Of a DNA stretch of 64,000 bases, positions 35,519 through 43,313 are shown piece after piece. The translations under genes were made by a program, and so were the position numbers. The notes under the pieces were generated by a model, which saw only the letters and a program-made list of their open reading frames with translations, was not told the origin of the DNA and made no database searches. The stretch is from Kushneria konosiri (lineage in GTDB: Bacteria > Pseudomonadota > Gammaproteobacteria > Pseudomonadales > Halomonadaceae). How positions within the stretch are numbered: position 1 is the stretch's first letter; each line of letters starts with the position of its first letter. The stretch spans positions 2,790,001-2,854,000 of the forward strand of contig NZ_CP021323.1 of assembly GCF_002155145.1 (NCBI RefSeq). Direction: 5' to 3'.

Positions 35519-38500
35519 TCAACCATCACCCATGGCCAGCAGGGAGGCATTGCCCCCAAGCGCTGCCGTATTGATCGTCCGCGTTTTCTCATTGGCAAAG
35601 CGCAGCAGATAATGAGGTCCGCCAGCCTTGGGACCGGTGCCCGAGAAACCCTGTCCTCCAAAGGGTTGAACACCGACTACAGCACCGATGATATTACGAT
35701 TGACGTACACGTTGCCTACTCGAATGCGACTGGCCACGTGGTTGGTAAACGTCTCATTACGGCTATGCACACCAAAGGTCAGGCCGTAGCCGCGTTCATT
35801 GATGGTGTCGATGACCTGATCAATCTCGCTGGCCTTGAACGTTGCCACATGCAAAATGGGGCCGAACTGCTCGGTCTCCAGTGCATCGATACCATCGATT
35901 TTGAACGCCGTGGGTGCCACGAAGGTGCCGTTGGCTGCAATGGCCGGATCAATTTCGGTCTCTGCAATCAGGCGGCCTTCGCCCTTGAGTCGATCGATAT
36001 GGGCCTGGAGGCCTTTACGGGCATCCTCATCAATGACCGGGCCAACATCGGTGGCAAGCGTGGTGGGATCGCCAATATTGAGCTCGGCCATCGCACCCTT
36101 GAGGGTTTCGATGACGCGCTCGGCGATGTCCTCCTGAACGTACAGTACCCGCAGCGCCGAACAACGCTGACCGGCGCTCTGATAGCTTGAGGCCACCACG
36201 TCCTTGACGACCTGCTCGGGCAGGGCCGTGGAGTCCACGATCATGGCATTCAGCCCGCCGGTTTCTGCGACCAGTGTCGGCAGTGGTGCGTTCTCACGGG
36301 CGGCCAGCGAGCGATTGATCAGCTGCGCGGTCTGGGTGGAGCCAGTGAAGGCCACACCGGTAATGCGACGATCGCTCGATAGCACTGAGCCCACCGTTGC
36401 ACCATCGCCCGGCAGCAGCTGGACGACCTCACGCGGCATACCGGCTTCATACAGAAGCTCGATGACGCGGTGCGCAATCAGAGAGGTCTGCTCGGCGGGC
36501 TTTGCCAGCACGGTATTGCCGGTCACGGCAGCAGCGACAGTCTGACCACAGAAGATCGCAATCGGGAAGTTCCACGGGCTGATGGTGGCAAAGACGCCCT
36601 TGCCCTGCATGATGAGTTCGTTGGACTCTCCCGTAGGGCCGGGCAGTGCCGTGGCCGCTTCAAAGATTTCCCGGGCACGCGCAGCGTAGTAGCGGCAGAA
36701 ATCCACAGCCTCGCGAACTTCGGCGACGCCATCGGGCAACAGCTTGCCACCCTCCATGCAGCACATGGCCATCAACTCTGGCATATGCTTTTCCATCAGA
36801 TCGGCGAAGCGCTCCAGAATGGCGGCGCGCTCCTCGACCGGCGTGTCGTTCCAGTCAGGGAAAGCCTTCCACGCGACATCAATGGCACGTGAGGTTTCCT
36901 CGGCACTGGTCCAGCGCACCTTGCCGATCCTTCGGGTGTGATCCCAGGGGCAGATGACGTCGTGTTGCTCGCCGCTTTTGTCCTTCAGGTCGAATCCCAC
37001 CAGCGGGCCGGCGCTATAGTCACGCTCGAAAAAGGGCGTCATCTCAGCCATCAAAGGCTTGAACTGGCTGTTGACGTTAAGATTGATGCCCCGGGCGTTG
37101 CGACGCCCGTCAGGGAAGATCGCCTCGGGCATGGGGATTTGGCTGTTGAAATACTGGCCCACGCCGATCAGGTTCTCGACCGGGTGAACACACAGGGATT
37201 CGACCGGCACGCGCGGGTCGACCAGCTGGTGCACGAACGAGGAGTTGGCGCCGTTTTCAAGCAGGCGGCGTACGAGGTAGGGCAATAGATCCTTATGGGC
37301 GCCGACCGGGGCATAAATGCGACACCAGGTGCCTTTTGGGGCCTGCTTGAGAGCGGCTTCGTAGAGTGCCTCGCCCATGCCGTGCAGACGCTGGAACTCA
37401 AAGGCGCGATCCCCCTGATGAGCCAGATCGATAATGGTCGAAATGGTGTGCGCATTGTGGGTGGCGAACTGCGGAAACAGGCGGCCACGGGTGTTGTCGG
37501 AGAGCAGATAGGTCGCGCAGGCCAGGTAGGAGACATCCGTGCAGGCCTTGCGGGTAAAGACCGGATAACCGTCGACGCCAAGCTGCTGGGACTCCTTGAT
37601 CTCGCTGTCCCAGTAGGCACCCTTGACCAGACGAACGGGAATTTCATCCCCCTGATCGTTGGCGACATGTGTCAGCCACTGCAGTGCCGGCAGCGCACGC
37701 TTGGAATAGGCTTGAATAACAAGGCCGAATTTGCCCCAGCCTCGGCAGGCGCTGGAGGTATAGACCGCCTTGAAGACTTCAAAGGACAGCTCGAGCCTGT
37801 CCACTTCTTCGGCATCAATGGTCAGAGCTACATCAAGACTGCGCGCCAGCTCCGCCAGCTGTTGCACGGTGCCCACCAGTTCCTGAAGCACCTGTTCGCG
37901 GCGACCGGATTCATAGCGAGGGTGCAGCGCCGAAAGCTTGATGGAAATCGAGGGGGCAGGCGTGCTTGAAGAGAGCTTCTGGCTGGTCTTGCCAACAGCG
38001 CGGATAGCGTTGGTGTAATCGTCGAGATAGCGTTTGGCATCCTGACGTGTCAGCGCTGCTTCCCCGAGCATGTCGTATGAGTAGGTGTAACCCTTGTCAA
38101 ACTGCGGCTTCGAGCGCTTGAGCGCTTCATCGATATCACGGCCCAGTACGAACTGGCGACCCATGACCTTCATCGCCTGGCGCATGGCCTGGCGAATGAC
38201 CGGCTCGCCCATGCGGTTGACCATGCGATTGATGAAACCTGCCGGACGCCCATCCTGAGGATGATCCAGCTTGATGACACGCCCGGTGGTCAAAAGCCCC
38301 CAGGTTGAGGCGTTAACGAACCAGGACTCGCTTTGACCGGCGTATTTCTCCCAGTCACCGACACTGAGGCGATCCTCGATCAGGGCGTCGGTTGTGGCGG
38401 TGTCGGGCACGCGCAGCAGGGCTTCTGCCAGGCACATGAGCATCAGGCCTTCCTGAGTGCCCAGGCTGTACTGTTGCAGGAGCTCGTCAATGGAATCCAC

Positions 38501-38710
38501 CGCGGTATCCATGGCACGAACTTCGCGCACAAGGGCCGCTGTTCTATCAGCAATCCGCTTGAAATCCTTGTCATCGGTCTGCAGAAGTTCGATGAACTCC
38601 CGAACCAGATCATTTTCGTTAACGATGTAGTGATCGCTGATGCGGTCAAAAAGGGCTTCAGGCGCCTGCTGCCAGGTTTTGGCATCCAGTATTTGTTGGC
38701 TATTAAGCAT
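35519..38710 (-). CDS. putA: Bifunctional proline dehydrogenase / P5C dehydrogenase
   Basis: A 1063-residue enzyme that oxidises proline to glutamate. The N-terminal proline dehydrogenase barrel (about 80-470) contains KLSALHPRYE and VRLVKGAYWDSEIK. The P5C/aldehyde dehydrogenase domain follows (about 530-1040), with SPWNFPIAIFCGQTVAAAV, the Glu in ETGGLNAMIVD and the catalytic Cys in QSAGQRCSALRV. It lacks the N-terminal ribbon-helix-helix domain and the C-terminal extension of E. coli PutA (1320 residues), so it cannot repress its own operon. I chose the ATG at 38710 with AAGGAA upstream; the frame extends to 38761 without similarity. Confidence 0.95.
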   Translation of the reverse strand: MLNSQQILDAKTWQQAPEALFDRISDHYIVNENDLVREFIELLQTDDKDFKRIADRTAALVREVRAMDTAVDSIDELLQQYSLGTQEGLMLMCLAEALLRVPDTATTDALIEDRLSVGDWEKYAGQSESWFVNASTWGLLTTGRVIKLDHPQDGRPAGFINRMVNRMGEPVIRQAMRQAMKVMGRQFVLGRDIDEALKRSKPQFDKGYTYSYDMLGEAALTRQDAKRYLDDYTNAIRAVGKTSQKLSSSTPAPSISIKLSALHPRYESGRREQVLQELVGTVQQLAELARSLDVALTIDAEEVDRLELSFEVFKAVYTSSACRGWGKFGLVIQAYSKRALPALQWLTHVANDQGDEIPVRLVKGAYWDSEIKESQQLGVDGYPVFTRKACTDVSYLACATYLLSDNTRGRLFPQFATHNAHTISTIIDLAHQGDRAFEFQRLHGMGEALYEAALKQAPKGTWCRIYAPVGAHKDLLPYLVRRLLENGANSSFVHQLVDPRVPVESLCVHPVENLIGVGQYFNSQIPMPEAIFPDGRRNARGINLNVNSQFKPLMAEMTPFFERDYSAGPLVGFDLKDKSGEQHDVICPWDHTRRIGKVRWTSAEETSRAIDVAWKAFPDWNDTPVEERAAILERFADLMEKHMPELMAMCCMEGGKLLPDGVAEVREAVDFCRYYAARAREIFEAATALPGPTGESNELIMQGKGVFATISPWNFPIAIFCGQTVAAAVTGNTVLAKPAEQTSLIAHRVIELLYEAGMPREVVQLLPGDGATVGSVLSSDRRITGVAFTGSTQTAQLINRSLAARENAPLPTLVAETGGLNAMIVDSTALPEQVVKDVVASSYQSAGQRCSALRVLYVQEDIAERVIETLKGAMAELNIGDPTTLATDVGPVIDEDARKGLQAHIDRLKGEGRLIAETEIDPAIAANGTFVAPTAFKIDGIDALETEQFGPILHVATFKASEIDQVIDTINERGYGLTFGVHSRNETFTNHVASRIRVGNVYVNRNIIGAVVGVQPFGGQGFSGTGPKAGGPHYLLRFANEKTRTINTAALGGNASLLAMGDG

Positions 38711-38935
38711 AGTGAAGTTCCTTGCCGCGACGGGCAGCCAGCGCTGATGGAGGACACACATAAAGGCAGTGTACCGATGGCTGGCGGTTACAAGAGGATG
38801 GTGGCTCTTGCGACTTTAGGTCGCGGCGAGCAACGCCGTCTTGTCGATTTGCCGGAAAGGATTGTCAGATTGGCGGGAGTTGCGCAGCCCTTTGGGTAAG
38901 GCAAAAAAGCGGGCTTCTCATCAATGATTCTTTAG

Positions 38936-38948
38936 TCTTAATTTAAGA
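38936..38948. promoter_or_regulatory. AT-rich palindrome between the AraC gene and putA
   Basis: TCTTAA-T-TTAAGA is a perfect 13-base palindrome, 226-238 bases upstream of the putA start and just after the AraC-type gene. It is a candidate operator but no factor is known for it. Confidence 0.3.
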
Positions 38949-38972
38949 TGGCGCCCATCCCCGTAACAGGAT

Positions 38973-39746
38973 TTACGAGGAAGAGGGCTGGCGCAGCGCA
39001 CCGGGGGCATGACCGAAATGGCGCCTGAAGGCATGTGACAGGGCGCTTTGATTGGCAAAGCCCGAGCGTTCGGCAATATCGATCAGTGGTAGTCGGGATT
39101 CCAGCAACAGTTGTCGGGCGGCGTTCAGGCGCTTGCGTAAAATGTATTGATAGGGCGGTAGCCCGGTTCGGATACGAAAAAGCTCGGTGAAATGAGCGCT
39201 GGAAAGATGCACCAAGCCTGCCAGGTCTTCAACGCGAATGCCCCGGGCCAGATGCTGGTCAATATATTGATCGAGTCTGGCCAGATCGAGCCGGGACTGA
39301 GGCGTTGTCTGCCGGTCGAGCAGGCGATGGGAAAGAATCGAGAGCAGGGTGGTAATCAACAGATCGCGGTCGACGTCCGGCTGATGGGTAATCTCCTCGA
39401 CCATGAAGGTGAGATAGGCTCGGGCGGCACTGTCGAGTTCGAAATGCAGGGGGGAAGAGAACAGCTGGAAGTGATGGCGATAGGCACCTGACAGGCCCGG
39501 TGCATCGTCAAAGAGATCAAGCAGTAGCTGAGAGTTTTCCCCAATGCCACGGTAGCAATGCTCGCGGTCACCTGGAATGGTACAGCCCTGAAACGACGAG
39601 ATATGCAGTGGTTGCCCATCGATGATGATTTCCGCTTCGCCTGCCAGGCCAATCACGATCTGATGAAAGGGGTGCGAGTGCGCCTGGGAAATCTCCTCGA
39701 GGGGCGCGCGGCGAATGACGTTGGTACTGGTCAGCGAGATGGTCAT
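38973..39746 (-). CDS. AraC-family transcriptional regulator, probable proline-utilisation activator
   Basis: This 257-residue regulator has an N-terminal cupin sensor (HSHPFHQIVIGLAGEAEIIIDG) and a C-terminal pair of AraC helix-turn-helix motifs (IRVEDLAGLVHLSSAHFTELFRI and PLIDIAERSGFANQSALSHAFRRHFG). It lies directly upstream of putA on the same strand. Since this PutA has no DNA-binding domain, the AraC protein is the natural candidate to control putA and putP, much as PruR does in Pseudomonas. This role is inferred from position. Confidence 0.88.
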   Translation of the reverse strand: MTISLTSTNVIRRAPLEEISQAHSHPFHQIVIGLAGEAEIIIDGQPLHISSFQGCTIPGDREHCYRGIGENSQLLLDLFDDAPGLSGAYRHHFQLFSSPLHFELDSAARAYLTFMVEEITHQPDVDRDLLITTLLSILSHRLLDRQTTPQSRLDLARLDQYIDQHLARGIRVEDLAGLVHLSSAHFTELFRIRTGLPPYQYILRKRLNAARQLLLESRLPLIDIAERSGFANQSALSHAFRRHFGHAPGALRQPSSS

Positions 39747-39787
39747 GGCAATTCAATATCCGAACAAAAGACGCTTGTCGGCCCGGT

Positions 39788-40165
39788 TTAAAAGGCGCGT
39801 CGGTCATTGAGTGACAGTCTCGCCGCCAGATGCTCGCGCAGGGCGTGAATCTCTTCGAGTCCTGCGGCTGAAAACAGCGCGCCGCCCTGCTCGAAACGCC
39901 AGGGCTGGCCATGGTCATCCATGATGGTCTGACAGCGTCGGCGCACGTTCTCGAGATAAGGGTCGTGGCGAATCGGATAACCGACGATAGTATACCAGCG
40001 TGCTTCTGAAACGCGGTTTTCCAGCGTTTCGTCAAGCAGGTGCAGCAGATCGTCAGCGCTGGTGCGATATCGCGGCGTTCGTGACAAAAGCAGTGCCGCG
40101 ACCATGAAACCGCAGATCAGCAGACAGACGACAAAAGTCAGCAAAAAGGTAGCCATGGGAGTCAT
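39788..40165 (-). CDS. Single-pass membrane protein, unrecognised
   Basis: A 125-residue protein with an N-terminal membrane anchor (TFLLTFVVCLLICGFMVAALLL, residues 6-27). A cytoplasmic-looking domain follows, with ARWYTIVGYPIRHDPYLENVRRRCQ. An alternative start at the second Met (40156) would remove three residues. I do not recognise the family. It is on the same strand as the AraC gene upstream of putA, 41 bases apart. No function assigned. Confidence 0.65.
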   Translation of the reverse strand: MTPMATFLLTFVVCLLICGFMVAALLLSRTPRYRTSADDLLHLLDETLENRVSEARWYTIVGYPIRHDPYLENVRRRCQTIMDDHGQPWRFEQGGALFSAAGLEEIHALREHLAARLSLNDRRAF

Positions 40166-40219
40166 CGGTTGCTGGATCAGGACACCATTCTAGCATGTCC
40201 TGATCGATGACCGAGAGGG

Positions 40220-41272
40220 TCAGCGTTTGGGTAGGCTGTCGTTGATGGCGCCCTCGCGACTACGACGAATGCGTTTGAGCCAGAGCTGTCTGGCATGATG
40301 GCGAAGATTGGAGACATCGTCGGTTTCATCGACGATGTCCTGTCCCAGAATGGTTTCAAGAATATCTTCCATCGTCAGTACGCCCACCCAGTTGCCGTGA
40401 GTGTCATAGACCACGCACATGTGATGGTGATCATTGAGCATGCGAATAAATACCTGCTCAACGCTGTCCTCACTGTCCACCGAGTCGATCGGGTGCATGA
40501 TTGACTCAAGCGAGGCGCTATCGTCGGCATGGTAGGCATCCATCTTGTGGATATAGCCCATGGTCTGTTCCGGCGGCGTCATGACGGGATAACGCGTGAA
40601 GGGCAGATCGCTGTAACCGGCATCAAATTCGGCAACGGTCATTTCAGGCGTCACGGTGGTACATACCGTACGGGGTGTCATGACATCGCGGACCGGAATA
40701 TTATGCAGGTTCAGGATGTTGACAATTGTCTTGCCTTCATCGGCATCCACGACGCCGCGCTCCTGCCCCAGTTTTGCCAGCGCCTTGATTTCTTCACGCA
40801 CATCAACATCGTCTCCTGTGCTGTCACCGATTCGACGTGTGATCTGCTCGGACAACCATATAAAGGGCAGCAGCATCCAGATCATTCCCTTGAGCGTTGG
40901 TGCCAGTATCGGGGCCAGCTGGCGCCAATAGCGCGCACCAATGGTCTTGGGCAGGATCTCCGATAACACAAGAATCAAAAGCGTCATGACCGCTGAAGCC
41001 ACACCGATCCATGTTTCTCCAAAGACGGCTGAAACCTGTGCGCCTACACCCGTTGCGCCGGCCGTATGAGCGATGGTGTTAAGTGTCAGAATGGCGGCCA
41101 GCGGGCGGTCGACGTTGTCCTTGAGCTGGCGCAATGAGTGATGCAGGGCGGGTTTTGATTCCTGCAGGCGAGCAATATGGCTGGGGGTGAGAGAGAGTAG
41201 CGCTGCTTCAAGCACAGAACAGATAAAGGAAATGCCGATTGCAGTAAGGGCAAAAACGATCAGAAGGATCAT
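40220..41272 (-). CDS. CNNM-domain / CBS-pair membrane protein (HlyC/CorC family)
   Basis: A 350-residue protein. The N-terminal CNNM/DUF21 domain has four membrane helices (SFICSVLEAALLSLTPSHI; NTIAHTAGATGVGAQV; LVLSEILPKTIGARYW). A tandem CBS pair then begins at VRDVMTPRTVCTTV and ends VGVLTMEDILETILGQDIVDE. The CorC_HlyC domain after the CBS pair is missing. Relatives move or sense magnesium and cobalt at the inner membrane. Monocistronic as far as can be seen. Confidence 0.9.
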   Translation of the reverse strand: MILLIVFALTAIGISFICSVLEAALLSLTPSHIARLQESKPALHHSLRQLKDNVDRPLAAILTLNTIAHTAGATGVGAQVSAVFGETWIGVASAVMTLLILVLSEILPKTIGARYWRQLAPILAPTLKGMIWMLLPFIWLSEQITRRIGDSTGDDVDVREEIKALAKLGQERGVVDADEGKTIVNILNLHNIPVRDVMTPRTVCTTVTPEMTVAEFDAGYSDLPFTRYPVMTPPEQTMGYIHKMDAYHADDSASLESIMHPIDSVDSEDSVEQVFIRMLNDHHHMCVVYDTHGNWVGVLTMEDILETILGQDIVDETDDVSNLRHHARQLWLKRIRRSREGAINDSLPKR

Positions 41273-41607
41273 GGGGGCTCAGCGTCATGGTTAGTATGGC
41301 AATTAATGACATCTCTATTGGGGGGATAAATTAAGGAACCATTAAATTGGTCTGAATTGAGTAACGTCATGTAAATATTAAGATTGGCTTTTGGCTCAAG
41401 ATCAGAGATTTCAGGGCCAATATGAGCGCATTTTGTCGTCGTTTTGCGACATCAATTAAGTATATTTAATGTATTTTTTTCAAAATTAAATAATTTGATC
41501 ACAAAATATGCTTCTTTTAATACTTTAGCCTTGTAGGGTGATGAGTATAATTCGTCCGAAATTCTGATTATTAATTCATGTGATGTTAAAAGGCTTACGC
41601 ACTCGGC
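41273..41607. other. AT-rich intergenic region
   Basis: This 335-bp gap is far richer in A+T than its surroundings, especially 41450-41560 with long A/T runs. A minus-strand frame (41452-41910) passes through it, but its codons look unlike the neighbours. I see no recognisable site beyond a short TGTCG/CGACA inverted repeat near 41435. Confidence 0.5.
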
Positions 41608-41883
41608 ATGCAATCTCTTGACTCGCTCGAGCTGGCCATTCTGACCCGCCTGCTCAACACCGGCCGATATCAACGTGTCTACGTCAAGGCAATTGAGTTC
41701 GGAGTGACGGATGTCGAGTTTGCGCGTGCTATACGCTATCTCTTCCGTAGAGGGCTTATTGATGCAATATGGCAGAATCATGCCCGGCATCACCTGATAC
41801 TGCGTCTGTTCAAAGGCGCTGTCTTCGATCAATGCTGCGGGCGCATCACAGAGCATGGTCTGGATGTGATCATGACGGGCTAG
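41608..41883 (+). CDS. Small helix-turn-helix-like protein, unrecognised
   Basis: A 91-residue basic protein. Its third codon positions are strongly G/C, as in the surrounding genes, which supports it over the overlapping minus-strand frame. The pattern LDSLELAILTRLLNTGRY ... DVEFARAIRYLFRRGLIDAI ... GRITEHGLDVI looks like a winged helix in which the last segment resembles the 'ltekG' strand of small regulators. The ribosome-binding site is weak (AAAAGG about 16 bases upstream), so the start is uncertain. Function unknown. Confidence 0.5.
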   Translation: MQSLDSLELAILTRLLNTGRYQRVYVKAIEFGVTDVEFARAIRYLFRRGLIDAIWQNHARHHLILRLFKGAVFDQCCGRITEHGLDVIMTG

Positions 41884-42101
41884 AGAGCGTTTTCGAAGTA
41901 TTCCTGCCATTCACTCTTGCGTTATTGCCACGCATGCAAATATGCAGCTGCCAGCCCCGGTGGGAGCAACAGCCTGAAAAGCGGGAGCCAGAATGCGAGA
42001 AGCCATGCAAGGGCGTTCGAAGTGCCCTGCATGTCATGTGTTCATAACGTGCAGGCAGCTTAAAAGGGGCAGCACACTCTAAAGTGTCATGACACCGGCA
42101 T

Positions 42102-42134
42102 AAAAAAACCGCCACAACGAGGTGGCGGCCATGC
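42102..42134 (-). terminator. Minus-strand intrinsic terminator with no clear gene
   Basis: Read on the minus strand, CCGCCAC-TCGTT-GTGGCGG is followed by seven T. The only minus-strand frame ending nearby stops at 42163 and finishes with VVLIGKTFFFSR; it overlaps the tRNA region and is not recognised. The source transcript is unknown. Confidence 0.75.
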
Positions 42135-42286
42135 AAGGAACAGTTAAACCAAAACGCATTCCTCAGCGACTGAAGAAGAACGTCTTGCCTATTAAGACCA
42201 CCCTGTTGCCGGTTTGATCCCTAAAATCGAAATTTTTTTTACTCGATGCTTTTTCGCCCCAAAAACAGCACTTTGTAGCGCACGAC

Positions 42287-42315
42287 TTGTGTTTGCCGGT
42301 GGGGGCTCTTATGAT
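42287..42315 (+). promoter_or_regulatory. Sigma-70 promoter of tRNA-Gly
   Basis: TTGTGT (42287-42292), a 17-base spacer and TATGAT (42310-42315) place the transcript start only a few bases before the tRNA. Confidence 0.75.
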
Positions 42316-42324
42316 GAGCGCCAT

Positions 42325-42400
<76 letters not shown>

Positions 42401-42584
42401 GATCCCTCCCGGTACGTTTTCCAGCTACCTTCAGAGCCTCTACAAGGCAAGGCCTGCTATTACAGCGCTCTGTACGGCATCCTTGCAGCCTTAATGCCAT
42501 CCAGTCTGAATGAAAGAAAATGGGTCGATGATCGTCTGTGGGCGTCTTGTGCCCGAACGTGTCTGTGCGGCAGTTTCGGGGCAT
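42401..42584. other. Non-coding stretch after tRNA-Gly
   Basis: No coding potential or clear signal is seen between the tRNA and the end of the predicted minus-strand sRNA. There is no obvious tRNA terminator; the minus-oriented terminator at 42585-42614 lies downstream. Confidence 0.4.
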
Positions 42585-42614
42585 AAAAAAACCCCGACAT
42601 CCTTGCCGGGGTTT
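42585..42614 (-). terminator. Terminator of the predicted sRNA
   Basis: AAACCCCG (42614-42607) pairs with CGGGGTTT (42596-42589) and is followed by T residues to 42585 on the minus strand. Its loop carries the CsrA-type AAGGAT. Confidence 0.88.
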
Positions 42615-42720
42615 CATCCTCCAATGACAGACATTGCGGCCGACTACCTCTTCCCTGAGCGTCACTCTGATCCATCAGAGTGCCGAATGTCTGCACGCCA
42701 AGACTGTAAAAGGAAAGGTA
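42585..42720 (-). ncRNA. Predicted CsrA-sequestering sRNA (CsrB/RsmY/RsmZ-like)
   Basis: Read on the minus strand, about 135 bases carry five GGA motifs and no supported ORF. A perfect hairpin CACTCTG-ATGGAT-CAGAGTG (42663-42682) presents an ANGGAN hexaloop. CAGGGAAG (42650-42657) fits CANGGANG. TTGGAGGATG (42615-42624) follows a small CAATG/CATTG stem. The terminator (AAACCCCG / CGGGGTTT plus seven T) has GCAAGGATGT in its loop, again an AAGGAT hexaloop closed by C-G and G-U. CAAGGATGT equals the core of the published CsrA SELEX consensus RUACARGGAUGU. Such RNAs bind CsrA/RsmA and release its target mRNAs. The 5' end is approximate. Confidence 0.65.
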
Positions 42721-42725
42721 GAAAA

Positions 42726-42731
42726 GCTATA
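42726..42731 (-). promoter_or_regulatory. Candidate -10 of the predicted sRNA
   Basis: TATAGC on the minus strand; the -35 position (TACAAG) is poor and overlaps the palindrome just upstream, as expected for an activator-dependent promoter. Confidence 0.35.
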
Positions 42732-42738
42732 CAGACAT

Positions 42739-42756
42739 TGCAAGAAAACTTGTACA
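42739..42756 (-). promoter_or_regulatory. GacA/UvrY-box-like palindrome
   Basis: On the minus strand TGTACA-N6-CTTGCA has the same 6-6-6 spacing as the GacA/UvrY box TGTAAG-N6-CTTACA and matches 9 of its 12 defined bases. It lies just upstream of the predicted sRNA start. Confidence 0.4.
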
Positions 42757-42782
42757 TTTCATGAGTCTTCATGCTCGTTGCA

Positions 42783-42795
42783 ATACTTCAAGTAT
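42783..42795. promoter_or_regulatory. Palindrome upstream of the sRNA
   Basis: ATACTT-C-AAGTAT is a perfect 13-base palindrome about 65-75 bases upstream of the predicted sRNA start. It is a candidate second regulator site. Confidence 0.3.
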
Positions 42796-42918
42796 GGCGC
42801 TCGAGTCGTTGACGCTGTCGGGCCCGAGCATTCGCTCGACTCTGCGCTTTGATTTGTGGTGATCTTTCTGCTTTTGGCCACGCTTTAGCGACCCGCAACG
42901 GTTTTTGAAAGGGCAGGT

Positions 42919-43191
42919 TCAGCGCTGACTGAAAAAGTGAAGGACGCGGTCCACGCCCAGGCTATCCGACCAGGCCGCCGGTGTCTGGATGACCGCAATG
43001 AACATCTGATCTTCAACGTCCACATACTGTTCGAGATCGGCAAGAATCAGGTCGGGTGTGGCCATGGTTCTGACAAGCCAGGTGGTTTCAAGGATATGCA
43101 GGCTGTCTGGATAGGCTGCCAGTGCCCTGAGCAGGTGATGATATTCCTGGTCGGGACGCTTCAGGTCGCAGGTAATCATGTAGTCGGCCAT
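42919..43191 (-). CDS. SinR-family / Cas2-like ferredoxin-fold small protein
   Basis: A 90-residue protein, MADYMITCDLKRPDQEYHHL..., with the layout of small proteins annotated as SinR family. They share the beta-alpha-beta ferredoxin fold of Cas2 and VapD: an initial MITCDL strand, a helix (LLRALAAYP), ETTWLVRT as the third strand, and DQMFIAVIQT as the fourth. It is not a CRISPR gene, since no array or other cas gene is present. The start at 43191 has AGGAG upstream; the frame stays open to 43479 without similarity. Biochemical activity unknown. Confidence 0.7.
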   Translation of the reverse strand: MADYMITCDLKRPDQEYHHLLRALAAYPDSLHILETTWLVRTMATPDLILADLEQYVDVEDQMFIAVIQTPAAWSDSLGVDRVLHFFSQR

Positions 43192-43313
43192 GGATGGCTC
43201 CTGAAAAATGCTGCCCGCAAAACGTGCCGGCAGACCATAGGTCATGATGTTGTCGGTGCGAGCGCGAGTCGAATCAAGCGGTTTGCGTCGACGTATCCAT
43301 GCGTTGAAGCTGG

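Larger units (their letters stand above)
41884..42324. other. Hairpin-rich intergenic region upstream of tRNA-Gly
   Basis: No gene is supported in this 441-bp stretch. It holds a hairpin CATGCA-GGGC / GCCC-TGCATG (42004-42033), a perfect palindrome GTGTCATGACAC (42084-42095), a minus-oriented terminator (42104-42134) and the tRNA promoter. Confidence 0.6.

Noticed and set aside
41452-41910. 152-codon minus-strand frame in the AT-rich region
   Set aside because: It overlaps the plus-strand frame 41608-41883, whose third codon positions match the genome's GC preference. The minus frame's codons change character across the AT-rich part. Not fully excluded.
42919-43191. Cas2-like protein as sign of a CRISPR system
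   Set aside because: No repeat array and no other cas gene is present; the family also occurs outside CRISPR loci.
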